Shown here: positions 1 to 7,144 of the stretch, one piece after another
Layout of the letters: the number at the start of each line of letters is the position of its first letter
Position numbering within the stretch: position 1 is the first letter of the stretch
NCBI GenBank assembly: GCA_903877945.1
Contig: CAIRFY010000342.1
Coordinates: 1-16,418, forward strand
Source: an uncultured Oscillochloris sp.
Lineage (GTDB): Bacteria > Chloroflexota > Chloroflexia > Chloroflexales > Chloroflexaceae
Direction of reading: 5' to 3'
Length of the DNA: 16,418 nucleotides
Program-made: the position numbers and the translations under genes
Notes under the pieces: generated by a model
Databases searched by the model: none
The model's input: the letters and a program-made list of their open reading frames with translations, nothing else
What the model was told of the DNA's origin: nothing

Positions 1-3000
1 CAGGTCAGACTCCATATCCATACCCAGTTCCAGCGTCTCACGTGGGTAGCCAGTCTTCTCGCTGACCACCGTCAACAATCCCTCGGTGAGCTTCGCCAGT
101 TGGGCCGGGTCGCCCTCACGGGGAGTCCGACTCCCCTCTCCCCGTGAGGGCGCGGGGCTGGGGGTGAGGGGCGCAGGCAGGAACGGACTCCCCTCGCCCC
201 GTGAGGGCGCGGGGCTGGGGGTGAGGGTCGCAGGCATCGCCATCCCCTGCGCAACCTGCTGCTGGATGATCTGGAGCAGCCCGGCGGCGTAGTCGCCCTG
301 CTGGGCGAGGAACTGCTGGTGGATACGCAGGGTCTCGGCCTGGATCTGGTGCATGGCCGCCAGGCCACCCTCGTGGTTCGCCGCCGCCGACTGCGGCAGT
401 TGGAGCAGCAGACTCACATACTCGTGCTGGTAGCTGAGGAATTGCTGGTGAACCTGCAAAATCTCGCGCTGGTGCGCCTGGAGTTGGGCCATCAGTTCGG
501 CCGGCGTCGTCGGGGCGGGCGCGGGAGCCTGCACGACTGACGTATACGCCGACGGTGTGGCGGGGTGATCCGCATGTATGCTACCGTTGCGCCGCTCCTG
601 GATCGGCAGCGCCTCGCTTTCGGGGAGTATCGTCATGATCCGGCTTTCCTCATTGATGATGGACTCACTCATCTTGGGCGCACTCGCGATTGCTTCCGCA
701 TAGTCGGCCCGCGTCTTCTCACTGACATAGTTGCTACCGTTCAGTTTCACGATCAGTCCGCGCCGCTTACGTGCGGGGGCTGGGGCCGCCTCACGCTGGT
801 AGGGGTCAATCCCGCGCATCGGCACACCCGCAACGCGCAGTTGCACCACCGCCTCGCGTAGCTGACGGTCGCTGTTACCCTGGCGACTGGGGTTCAGGGC
901 CACGGCGATATGTGGCCGGTCGCCCAGGATGCGTGACACGAGGTTGGTCAGCACGCTGCGCGGGCCGATCTCAACAAAGATTGCACCACCGGCGGCGTAG
1001 ATCTGCTCGATCTGATCGAAGAAGCGCACCGGCTGGAGTAACTGGTCGGCCAACAGCGCCTGCATGGCCCGTGGGTCAGCCGGGTAGGGCTGGGCGGTGG
1101 CGTTGGCATAGACCGGCACGCGGGTCGGGCTGAAGACGCAAGCGTGGATCGCTCGGCTGAACGGCACCTGGGCATGGCCTACCAGCGGAGTGTGGAAGGC
1201 CGCCGAAACCGGCAGCGGGGTGGCGCTGTGGCCTGCGGACTCCAGCACATGGCGCACTCGGCTGATCGCCGCCGTCGATCCGGCTAAGACCACCTGGTCG
1301 TGCGCGTTCAGGTTCGCCACCGTGATCCCCGGCACCTGTCCGGCGATCATCTGCACGGTAGCGAGTTCGGCAGAGACAGCCAGCATCGCCCCGGCGTCGA
1401 ACGTCGGGTCAGCCGGGGGAGCCATCGCCCGCCCACGGGCGTGGGCCAGAGCCAGGAAGTCGTCATCGTCAAGTGCGCCTGCGGCCCAGAGGGCGGTCAG
1501 TTCGCCAAAGCTATGCCCGGCCACCATGTCGGGCCGGAACCCAGCATCGCGCAGCAGGCCGAACATCCCGGCGCTCAGGACGCCGATGGCTGGCTGGGCG
1601 TATTCGGTGCGCTGAAGGCGCTCGATCTGGAATGCCTGTTCAGCGGGTGTGAAGACCGGCGGCGGGAAGAGGACATCGGAGAGCGGCGTGTCCGCGCCGT
1701 GAACATCGGCCCGCCCAAGCAGTTCGCGCAGCGGCGGAAAGTTCAGCGCCAACTCGCGGCCCATCTCCAGATACTGCGAACCCTGGCCGGGAAAGAGCGC
1801 CACCACCCGTCCGGCGGTGTTGATCCCCTGCCGCTGGTAAAAAACCCCCTTCGGGTGCTGGAGACGTTCGGCGGCGGGCTGGGCGCTGAGCATCGCGACG
1901 GCACGCAGCAGTTGCTCGCGGGCATCGACTGGGCCATCGGCCACAAAACCAAGCCGGGCCAGATCCGCTGGCAGATCCATCGTCCGGGTCGCCTCGGCCA
2001 GTTCGGTGAACACCTGATCCGCCTGCGGGCCAGCCAGCGTCTCGACCAGTTCGGCGCAGCGCTCGCGCAGGGCAGCGGGCGTGGATGCTGCCAGAATCAG
2101 CTCCTGGGCGGTCTGATGGATGCGGTAGGGCTGGTGGTGATCACCGGCATACTCCTCAAGCACAACATGGAAGTTGGTGCCGCCAAACCCAAAGGCGCTG
2201 ACAGCGGCGCGGCGCGGTGGTGCGCCTGCGGCGCGCAGCCAGGGCCGTGGGCGGGTGTTCACATACAGCGGCGAACCCTCCAGGCCAAACTTCGGGTTGG
2301 GCGTGCCCACATTGATCGTCGGCGGCAGCACCCGGTGGTGCAGGGCCAGGGCCGCCTTGATCAGCCCGGCTGCTCCGGCCGCCGCCTTGGTGTGACCAAT
2401 CTGCGACTTCACACTGCCCAGGGCGATATGCGCCTGACGCGGGTTGCCCTCACCGAACACGTCGCGCAGCGTCTGCACCTCGCACAGGTCGCCCGCCACC
2501 GTGCCCGTGCCGTGGGCCTCGATCAGGCCGATGCTTGCCGCCGGTACCCCGGCGCTGGCGTAGGCTCGGCGCAGCGCACGGGCCTGGCCCTCGGAGCGCG
2601 GCGCGTAAATGCTCTTGTAGCGCCCGTCGCTCGACGAGCCAATGCCCCGGATCACCGCGTAAACCCGGTCGCCGTCGCGTTCGGCGTCGGCCAGGCGCTT
2701 GAGCACCAGCATGCCCAGCCCCTCGCCCACCATCATCCCGTCCGAAGTGGCGTCGAACGGTCGCGGCGAATCCTGACGCGAGAAGGCCGGCGTCTTACTG
2801 AAGCACATGTACATAAAGGGCGAGTTATCGGTATCCACCCCGCCAGTCAGCATCATGTCGCAGCGATGCTCGGTCAGTTCGCTCAGAGCCATCTGGAGCG
2901 CGCTGAGCGACGACGCACAGGCGGCGTCGGTTACACAATTGATCCCGCCCAGGTCGAAGCGATTGGCGATCCGCCCCGAGATCACATTGCCGAGCATACC

Positions 3001-3555
3001 CGGAAACGAGTTTTCTTCCCAGCGGATGTAGGCCAGCTTGATCGTGGCGATTGCCTGGGCAATGCGTTCCTCGCTCAGCCCGCAACTGCGCATGGCCTGC
3101 TCCCACACCGGGTACTGGAGGCGCGAGATCAGCGGTGTCATCAGCTTCTGCCCGCCGCAAACCCCCAGCACCACGCCGGTGCGCTCGAAATCGTGGCCGC
3201 GCTCGCTGCCATAGCCCGCATCCTCAAACGCCTGGCGTGCGGCCACCAGGGCCAGCAACTGCGAGACATCCGTGACCTCCAGGATATTCGGCGGCAGCCC
3301 AAACTCCAGCGGGTCAAAGTCAATATCGGGCAAAAACCCGCCGCGCTTGCAGTACGTCTTATCCGGCGCGCTCGGGTCAGGGTCGTAGTAGTCGGCACTA
3401 TTCCAGCGCGAGGCGGGGACGTCCGTAATGCTATTACGCTCGCGGACGATATTATCCCAGTAGGCCGCAAGATGATGGGCCTGGGCGAAGAAAGAAGCCA
3501 TGCCGATGATCGCGACTGGCTCCATAACCGTGGTGTGATTGGGGCTAGACTGCAT
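1..3555 (-). CDS. PfaA-like type I polyketide/polyunsaturated fatty acid synthase (N-terminal 1185 residues; cut by window edge)
   Basis: Large iterative-type synthase that would condense acyl/malonyl units into a lipid chain. The frame is open from ATG 3555 to base 1 without a stop. Start: GAGG sits 7 nt before the ATG. A ketosynthase spans about residues 10-465, with active-site Cys213 in DAACASS and His348 (EAHGTGT) and His388 (IGHTKAAAG). An acyltransferase spans about 590-890, with GQGSQ near 591, Ser682 in GHSFGE and His788 in FHTPLV. Next comes a linker with NGSNYVSEKTRA, then two coiled-coil-like stretches containing HQQFL, then two copies of LTPSPAPSRGEGS, then the beginning of an acyl carrier domain ending in GMDMESDL at the edge; the phosphopantetheine Ser lies outside. 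This KS-AT-linker-ACP order and the linker motifs fit the PfaA/HglE group (PUFA or heterocyst-glycolipid-type synthases). The final product cannot be told. The opposite strand has long open frames, which are shadows. Confidence 0.9.
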   Translation of the reverse strand, partial: MQSSPNHTTVMEPVAIIGMASFFAQAHHLAAYWDNIVRERNSITDVPASRWNSADYYDPDPSAPDKTYCKRGGFLPDIDFDPLEFGLPPNILEVTDVSQLLALVAARQAFEDAGYGSERGHDFERTGVVLGVCGGQKLMTPLISRLQYPVWEQAMRSCGLSEERIAQAIATIKLAYIRWEENSFPGMLGNVISGRIANRFDLGGINCVTDAACASSLSALQMALSELTEHRCDMMLTGGVDTDNSPFMYMCFSKTPAFSRQDSPRPFDATSDGMMVGEGLGMLVLKRLADAERDGDRVYAVIRGIGSSSDGRYKSIYAPRSEGQARALRRAYASAGVPAASIGLIEAHGTGTVAGDLCEVQTLRDVFGEGNPRQAHIALGSVKSQIGHTKAAAGAAGLIKAALALHHRVLPPTINVGTPNPKFGLEGSPLYVNTRPRPWLRAAGAPPRRAAVSAFGFGGTNFHVVLEEYAGDHHQPYRIHQTAQELILAASTPAALRERCAELVETLAGPQADQVFTELAEATRTMDLPADLARLGFVADGPVDAREQLLRAVAMLSAQPAAERLQHPKGVFYQRQGINTAGRVVALFPGQGSQYLEMGRELALNFPPLRELLGRADVHGADTPLSDVLFPPPVFTPAEQAFQIERLQRTEYAQPAIGVLSAGMFGLLRDAGFRPDMVAGHSFGELTALWAAGALDDDDFLALAHARGRAMAPPADPTFDAGAMLAVSAELATVQMIAGQVPGITVANLNAHDQVVLAGSTAAISRVRHVLESAGHSATPLPVSAAFHTPLVGHAQVPFSRAIHACVFSPTRVPVYANATAQPYPADPRAMQALLADQLLQPVRFFDQIEQIYAAGGAIFVEIGPRSVLTNLVSRILGDRPHIAVALNPSRQGNSDRQLREAVVQLRVAGVPMRGIDPYQREAAPAPARKRRGLIVKLNGSNYVSEKTRADYAEAIASAPKMSESIINEESRIMTILPESEALPIQERRNGSIHADHPATPSAYTSVVQAPAPAPTTPAELMAQLQAHQREILQVHQQFLSYQHEYVSLLLQLPQSAAANHEGGLAAMHQIQAETLRIHQQFLAQQGDYAAGLLQIIQQQVAQGMAMPATLTPSPAPSRGEGSPFLPAPLTPSPAPSRGEGSRTPREGDPAQLAKLTEGLLTVVSEKTGYPRETLELGMDMESDL
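125..236 (+). repeat. Two in-frame 57-bp tandem copies of the dispersed palindromic repeat, inside the synthase linker
   Basis: GACTCCCCT followed by CCCCGTGAGGGCGCGGGGCT and GGGGTGAGGG occurs twice with period 57 (GACTC at 129 and 186). The period is 19 codons, so both copies stay in frame and give LTPSPAPSRGEGS twice, between coiled-coil linker and ACP at about residues 1107-1144. The core matches the intergenic repeats near 9816, 13432 and 16338. Confidence 0.85.
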
Positions 3556-3589
3556 ACGCTATCCTCAAAGAGCCGAAAGGGCGGGTGCC

Positions 3590-3630
3590 AGCCCCCTGAC
3601 GGCGTCCGGGCTACCAGGGGCTTCAGCCCC
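3590..3630. repeat. Palindromic GGGGCT-TC-AGCCCC repeat in the synthase 5' leader
   Basis: Perfect 6-bp stem at 3617-3622/3625-3630 with a 2-nt loop. The GGGGCT arm can pair instead with AGCCCC at 3590-3595, so two hairpins compete. On the minus strand it reads GGGGCTGAAGCCCC, which I recall as a common dispersed palindrome in Chloroflexus-type genomes. It lies about 35-75 nt upstream of the synthase start and would be transcribed if the promoter is further upstream. Confidence 0.55.
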
Positions 3631-3720
3631 CGGCAGCGGCATTGGACAACATGACGCAACTCTAGGCGTCCGCTGCGTTTGTGTCATAATGTCGTGGGCG
3701 TGGGGCATCATGTTTGGCCC

Positions 3721-3726
3721 ATTATA
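3721..3726 (-). promoter_or_regulatory. Possible -10 box for the synthase gene
   Basis: TATAAT reads on the minus strand about 165 nt upstream of the synthase start. No convincing -35 element lies 16-18 nt upstream, so this is only a candidate. The rest of 3640-3850 shows no gene; it contains a perfect 12-bp palindrome CCCCTATAGGGG at 3825-3836 and a run of eight C at 3845-3852. Confidence 0.25.
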
Positions 3727-3857
3727 CGCGCTCCTGACAGATTGGGCGTGAGCGGGACGAGAAGGTCGCTGATTGGATGTTTCGCGCAGCATGACCGGGC
3801 GACAGACGCGCTGTTGCCACTATTCCCCTATAGGGGTGAGGAATCCCCCCCCAGTTG

Positions 3858-3893
3858 GTGATTTTCATCACAACGCAAAGTATGTATTATAAT
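3858..3893 (+). promoter_or_regulatory. Candidate promoter and operator of the RuBisCO operon
   Basis: A perfect TATAAT (3888-3893) lies about 305 nt before cbbL. At 17-bp spacing the -35 position holds TCATCA (3865-3870), which is far from TTGACA. The -35 region overlaps a dyad GTGAT-TTTC-ATCAC (3858-3871), flanked by GTTG and CAAC, a plausible regulator site. No cbbR or other regulator gene is in the window, so the binding protein is unknown. The predicted start near 3900 implies a leader of about 300 nt. Confidence 0.5.
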
Positions 3894-3935
3894 GGGGAAG
3901 CATCAAACATGTTCCTGTGCGGTCTTGAAGGAGCT

Positions 3936-4058
3936 ATGGCTATAGACCGTAGCAGCGATCCCGAACGTGTCCTCAGCGACGGAATACTCAAGAACCAAGA
4001 GTATGCTCACGGAGGACGCGACGCACGACGGAAGAACGGCTTGTCAGTGCCAAACTGA
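3936..4058 (+). CDS. Small 40-codon ORF in the RuBisCO leader (leader peptide or transposon remnant)
   Basis: ATG at 3936 follows AAGGAG with a 2-nt gap (tight but strong complementarity). It encodes 40 residues beginning MAIDRSSDPERVLSDG and rich in Arg/Asp, with no membrane segment or recognised domain. It sits about 36 nt after the predicted transcription start and 141 nt before cbbL. Its TGA stop (4056-4058) lies within the 3' arm of a perfect hairpin (4043-4059), so a terminating ribosome would open that hairpin. It may be a regulatory leader peptide, a leftover of a tnpB 3' end, or not translated at all. Confidence 0.35.
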   Translation: MAIDRSSDPERVLSDGILKNQEYAHGGRDARRKNGLSVPN

Positions 4059-4185
4059 CCGTCTCGGTCGTGGCTACGGCGAGACGTACACTCGGCCTGT
4101 GGACTAACGGTAAGTCCATCCTCTGGATGGCGTGTTGGGATGAAGCAGGAATTTCTAGCGCGTACCTAGTGGGTACGTAGAAAGT
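4041..4185 (+). mobile_element. Structured leader RNA resembling an IS200/IS605 (TnpB-type) right end / omegaRNA scaffold
   Basis: The segment contains TGAAGCAGGAAT (4141-4152), then a hairpin TTCTA-GCG-CGTACC/TAGTG/GGTACG-TAGAA (4153-4182), then AGT (4183-4185). From memory, IS1341/IS605-type elements end in TGAAGCARGAATCCC-hairpin-GGGAGT; here only the stem bases differ. Upstream lie GTCAGT/ACTGAC (4043-4059), GACCG-TCT-CGGTC (4057-4069), GTCTCG/CGAGAC (4061-4085), TGGACT/AGTCCA (4100-4118) and CCATCC-TCT-GGATGG (4116-4130), several mutually exclusive. No tnpB or tnpA reading frame is present, so if correct this is a right-end remnant, a MITE-like derivative or a domesticated RNA. It could also be an unrelated cis-regulatory leader. 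Confidence 0.42.
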
Positions 4186-4199
4186 AGCAGAATACAGGT

Positions 4200-5645
4200 A
4201 TGGCCGGATCGAACGACGGCGCGCCGAAGAGCCGATGGTCCTCGGGCGTAGCCCCCTATGTTGAGATGGGCTATTGGGACGCCGATTACCAGCCCAAGGA
4301 CACCGACATCCTGTGCGCGTTCCGCCTTGTGCCGCAGGAGGGGGTTGACCCGATTGAAGCTGCCGCCGCCGTCGCCGGCGAGAGCAGCACCGCCACATGG
4401 ACGGTGGTGTGGACGGATCGGCTCACCGCTCACGAGCACTTCCAGGCTAAGGCGTACCGGGTAGACCGGGTGCCCGGCACGGATCAGTATATTGCCTACA
4501 TCGCCTACGACATCGACCTGTTTGAGGAGGGCTCGATTGCCAACCTCACGTCGAGCATCATTGGCAACGTGTTTGGCTTCAAGGCACTCAAGAGCCTGCG
4601 CCTTGAGGACATGCGGATCCCGCCGATTTACACGAAGACCTTCCTTGGGCCGCCCCACGGCATCGTGATGGAGCGCGAGTTCCTGAACAAGTTCGGTCGC
4701 CCGCTGATTGGTGCCACCACCAAGCCCAAGCTCGGCCTAAGCGCCCGCAACTACGGTCGCGTGGTCTATGAGGCGCTACGCGGTGGTCTGGACTTCGTAA
4801 AGGACGACGAGAACATTAACTCGCAGCCCTTTATGCGCTGGCGCGACCGCTTCCTCTTCTGTATGGAGGCCGTCAACAAGGCGGCGGCGGTCACCGGTGA
4901 GGTGAAGGGCCATTACCTCAACATCACCGCTGGTACGATGGAGCAGATGTACGAGCGCGCTGAGTTCGCCAAGGAACTGGGTAGCGTGATCGTGATGGTT
5001 GACCTAACTGTCGGCTATACGGCCATCCAGAGCATCGCTAACTGGTGCCGCAAGAATAGCGTCATCCTGCACATGCACCGCGCCGGCCACAGCACCTACA
5101 CCCGCCAGAAGACCCACGGCATCAGCTTCCGCGTGATCAGCAAGTGGATGCGCCTCTCCGGCGTTGACCACATTCACGCCGGTACGGTCGTCGGTAAGCT
5201 AGAGGGCGACCCGAACAGCGTCCAGGGCTTCTACGCCACCCTGCGCGAAAGCAAGGTCGCAATCAACCCGGTTCAGGGTCTCTACTTTGAGCAGGACTGG
5301 GGTTCGATGCCGGGCGTGTTCCCGGTGGCCTCGGGCGGCATCCACGCCGGCCAGATCCACCAACTGCTGCACCTGCTGGGCGAGGATGTCGTGATGCAGT
5401 TCGGCGGTGGCACGATTGGCCACCCGGACGGTATCGCCGAGGGTGCCTCCGCAAACCGTGTTGCCATCGAGGCGATGATCCAGGCCCGCAACGAGGGCCG
5501 CGACTACCTGAACGAGGGGCCGGAGATCCTGGAGCGCGCTGCCAAGTGGTCGCCGTCGCTCGCCAAGGCCCTTGAGATCTGGAAGGACATCACCTTCGAT
5601 TACGCGAGCACGGATACGCCGGACGCGGTGGTCACGCCGAGCTAA
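4200..5645 (+). CDS. cbbL: RuBisCO large subunit, form I red-type
   Basis: Carboxylates ribulose-1,5-bisphosphate to two 3-phosphoglycerates in the Calvin cycle, acting as an L8S8 holoenzyme in the cytoplasm. It has 481 residues, normal for form I. Catalytic residues are intact: E61/T66/W67 and N123 (N-terminal active-site half), K175 and K177 in TTKPKLGL, carbamylated K201 with Mg ligands D203/E204 in FVKDDENINSQ, H293/R294, H326, K333 in loop 6 (VVGKLEG), S378-G379-G380 and FGGGT at 401-405. Sequence style (SIIGNVFGFKALKSLRLEDMR, EIWKDITFDY) and the adjacent cbbX place it with red-type (IC/ID) enzymes. ATG 4200 gives the family's normal N terminus, but no Shine-Dalgarno is visible in the 15 nt before it, and a 12-bp hairpin ends at 4183. 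Confidence 0.97.
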   Translation: MAGSNDGAPKSRWSSGVAPYVEMGYWDADYQPKDTDILCAFRLVPQEGVDPIEAAAAVAGESSTATWTVVWTDRLTAHEHFQAKAYRVDRVPGTDQYIAYIAYDIDLFEEGSIANLTSSIIGNVFGFKALKSLRLEDMRIPPIYTKTFLGPPHGIVMEREFLNKFGRPLIGATTKPKLGLSARNYGRVVYEALRGGLDFVKDDENINSQPFMRWRDRFLFCMEAVNKAAAVTGEVKGHYLNITAGTMEQMYERAEFAKELGSVIVMVDLTVGYTAIQSIANWCRKNSVILHMHRAGHSTYTRQKTHGISFRVISKWMRLSGVDHIHAGTVVGKLEGDPNSVQGFYATLRESKVAINPVQGLYFEQDWGSMPGVFPVASGGIHAGQIHQLLHLLGEDVVMQFGGGTIGHPDGIAEGASANRVAIEAMIQARNEGRDYLNEGPEILERAAKWSPSLAKALEIWKDITFDYASTDTPDAVVTPS

Positions 5646-5812
5646 ATGCTAAATGCAAAATGCAAAGTGCAAAAAGTGGTGAACCAACTTTTGCACGCTG
5701 CATTTTGCACCATTCAACCAAGCTGTGGCGGCGTCCCTTCATACGTATGCAAGGTGCAATCACAAGCTGACCTTTTGCATTTTGCATTTTGAATTTTGCA
5801 TTGGAGCGAAGC
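5646..5812. repeat. Short tandem TGCAAAA-type repeats and hairpin between cbbL and cbbS
   Basis: The 170-bp cbbL-cbbS gap is built largely of degenerate heptads (AAATGCA / TTTTGCA) in both orientations, like the short tandemly repeated repetitive sequences described in cyanobacteria. The left arm 5654-5677 and right arm 5687-5709 share TGCAAAATGCA, GTGCAAAA and AGT in inverted order, giving a strong stem. A second cluster (5774-5806) follows, up to the cbbS ribosome site. No gene lies here. Confidence 0.8.
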
Positions 5813-5815
5813 GAC

Positions 5816-6223
5816 ATGCGCATCACCCAGGGCACCTTCTCGTACCTGCCGGACTTCACCGACGAGCAGATTCAGGCGCAGATCCAGTACTGCCTGAACA
5901 ACAACTGGCCGATTGCCATCGAGTATACCGACGACCCACACCCGCGCAATGTCTACTGGGACATGTACGGGCTGCCGATGTTCGACATCAAAGATGCCGT
6001 GGCGATCATGCAGACCCTGTCTGAGTGCAAGGCCACCTTCCCGCAGCACTACATCCGCATCTCCGGCTACGACCGCTCGCTCGGTCGGGCAACCACCGCG
6101 CTCCAGTTTCTTGTCCAGCGCCCTGATGACGAGCCCGGCTTCTACCTGGATCGCCAGGAAGTGAGCGACCGCCAGGTGCGTTACACGATCCGCTCACACT
6201 CCGTCACCCGCCCACGGGGCTAA
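5816..6223 (+). CDS. cbbS: RuBisCO small subunit, red-type
   Basis: Caps the L8 core of RuBisCO to form L8S8. It has 135 residues from ATG 5816, preceded by GGAG with a 9-nt gap. An upstream in-frame TTG at 5789 lies inside the TTTTGCA repeat and is not the start. Family features include FSYLPDFTDEQI near residue 8, the NNNWPIAIEYTDDPHPRNVYWDMYG stretch (residues 28-52, given here by its key residues W31, E36, W48) and FPQHYIRISGYD at 75-86. The C-terminal tail RQVRYTIRSHSV (119-130) corresponds to the beta-hairpin extension typical of red-type small subunits. Second gene of the operon, 170 bp after cbbL and 9 bp before cbbX. Confidence 0.95.
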   Translation: MRITQGTFSYLPDFTDEQIQAQIQYCLNNNWPIAIEYTDDPHPRNVYWDMYGLPMFDIKDAVAIMQTLSECKATFPQHYIRISGYDRSLGRATTALQFLVQRPDDEPGFYLDRQEVSDRQVRYTIRSHSVTRPRG

Positions 6224-6232
6224 GGCCACACT

Positions 6233-7144
6233 ATGACAGATACCCCAACGACCCAGGGCGATCAGATCGACCTGGATCAAGTGTGGCAGAGTTCAGACAT
6301 CCAGGCCCTGCTCGATAAGCTCAATGAGGAGCTTATCGGGCTGGTGCCGGTGAAGACTCGCATCCGCGAGATCGCGGCGATGCTGTTGGTGGCTCGCTTG
6401 CGTGAGCAGCATCAGATGTCTACGGATCGCCCGACGTTGCACATGAGCTTCACCGGACGCCCCGGCACCGGCAAGACCACCGTGGCTATGCGTATGGCGA
6501 AGATTCTGCATTCGCTCGGCTATGTGCGCAAGGGCCATCTGGTGGTCGCGTCGCGGGACGACTTGGTGGGTCAGTATGTGGGCCACACTGCGCCAAAGAC
6601 CAAGGAAATTCTCAAGAAGGCTATCGGTGGAGTTCTCTTCATTGATGAGGCGTACTACCTCTACCGGCCTGAGAACGAGCGCGATTACGGGCAGGAAGCA
6701 ATCGAGATGCTCCTGACGGCCATGGAGAATCAACGCGACGACTTCGTTGTCATCCTGGCTGGCTACAAAGAGCGGATGGACACCTTCTTCCAGTCCAACC
6801 CCGGCTTTCACTCACGGATCGCCCATCACGTCCACTTCCCGGATTACAGCCTCGACGAGTTGGTACAGATCGCTGAGTTGATGGTGCGACAGCAGATGTA
6901 CGCCTTCGACGATGACTCGCGGACGGCTTTCCGTGAATACCTAGAGCAACGCGTGCAGCAGCCGCACTTCGCGAATGCCCGCAGCGTGCGCAATGCGCTG
7001 GATCGGATCAAGCTGCGCCAGGCGAACCGGCTCATCCGTGCCGGGGGCAGCATTGTTACCAGCGACCTGGCCCGTATCGACGTCGAGGATGTGCGAGCCA
7101 GCCGGGTCTTTCGTGGCGGTGCTGCCGCAGAAACATCCGCCTGA
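6233..7144 (+). CDS. cbbX: CbbX, red-type RuBisCO activase (AAA+ ATPase)
   Basis: Hexameric AAA+ remodeller that frees inhibited red-type RuBisCO of tight-binding sugar phosphates by pulling on the large-subunit C terminus. It has 303 residues, the usual length. Motifs: Walker A GRPGTGKT (75-82), pore loop YVGHTA (115-120) with Tyr115 expected to thread substrate, Walker B VLFIDEA (134-140), VVILAGYK (172-179), arginine-finger segment NPGFHSRI (189-196, Arg195) and a sensor-2-like NARSVRN (248-254). It starts 9 nt after the cbbS stop, so it is almost certainly co-transcribed. In the studied Rhodobacter homologue activity depends on RuBP; conservation of that control here is an inference. Confidence 0.96.
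   Translation: MTDTPTTQGDQIDLDQVWQSSDIQALLDKLNEELIGLVPVKTRIREIAAMLLVARLREQHQMSTDRPTLHMSFTGRPGTGKTTVAMRMAKILHSLGYVRKGHLVVASRDDLVGQYVGHTAPKTKEILKKAIGGVLFIDEAYYLYRPENERDYGQEAIEMLLTAMENQRDDFVVILAGYKERMDTFFQSNPGFHSRIAHHVHFPDYSLDELVQIAELMVRQQMYAFDDDSRTAFREYLEQRVQQPHFANARSVRNALDRIKLRQANRLIRAGGSIVTSDLARIDVEDVRASRVFRGGAAAETSA

Noticed and set aside
125..236. CRISPR-like array
   Set aside because: Only two tandem units with almost no spacer diversity, inside a coding frame; not a CRISPR.
1300..3654. 784-codon open frame on the plus strand opposite the polyketide synthase
   Set aside because: Antisense to conserved KS and AT domains with intact catalytic residues; the long frame is a by-product of GC-rich codon usage and has no recognisable domain.
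5789..5815. 9-codon N-terminal extension of CbbS from TTG 5789
   Set aside because: Lies in the TTTTGCA repeat; ATG 5816 has GGAG at a 9-nt gap and the standard small-subunit N terminus.
5632..5859. Minus-strand ORF with NAKFKMQNAKGQL-like peptide across the cbbL-cbbS gap
   Set aside because: The peptide is simply a translation of the heptad DNA repeat; no ribosome site or conserved domain.
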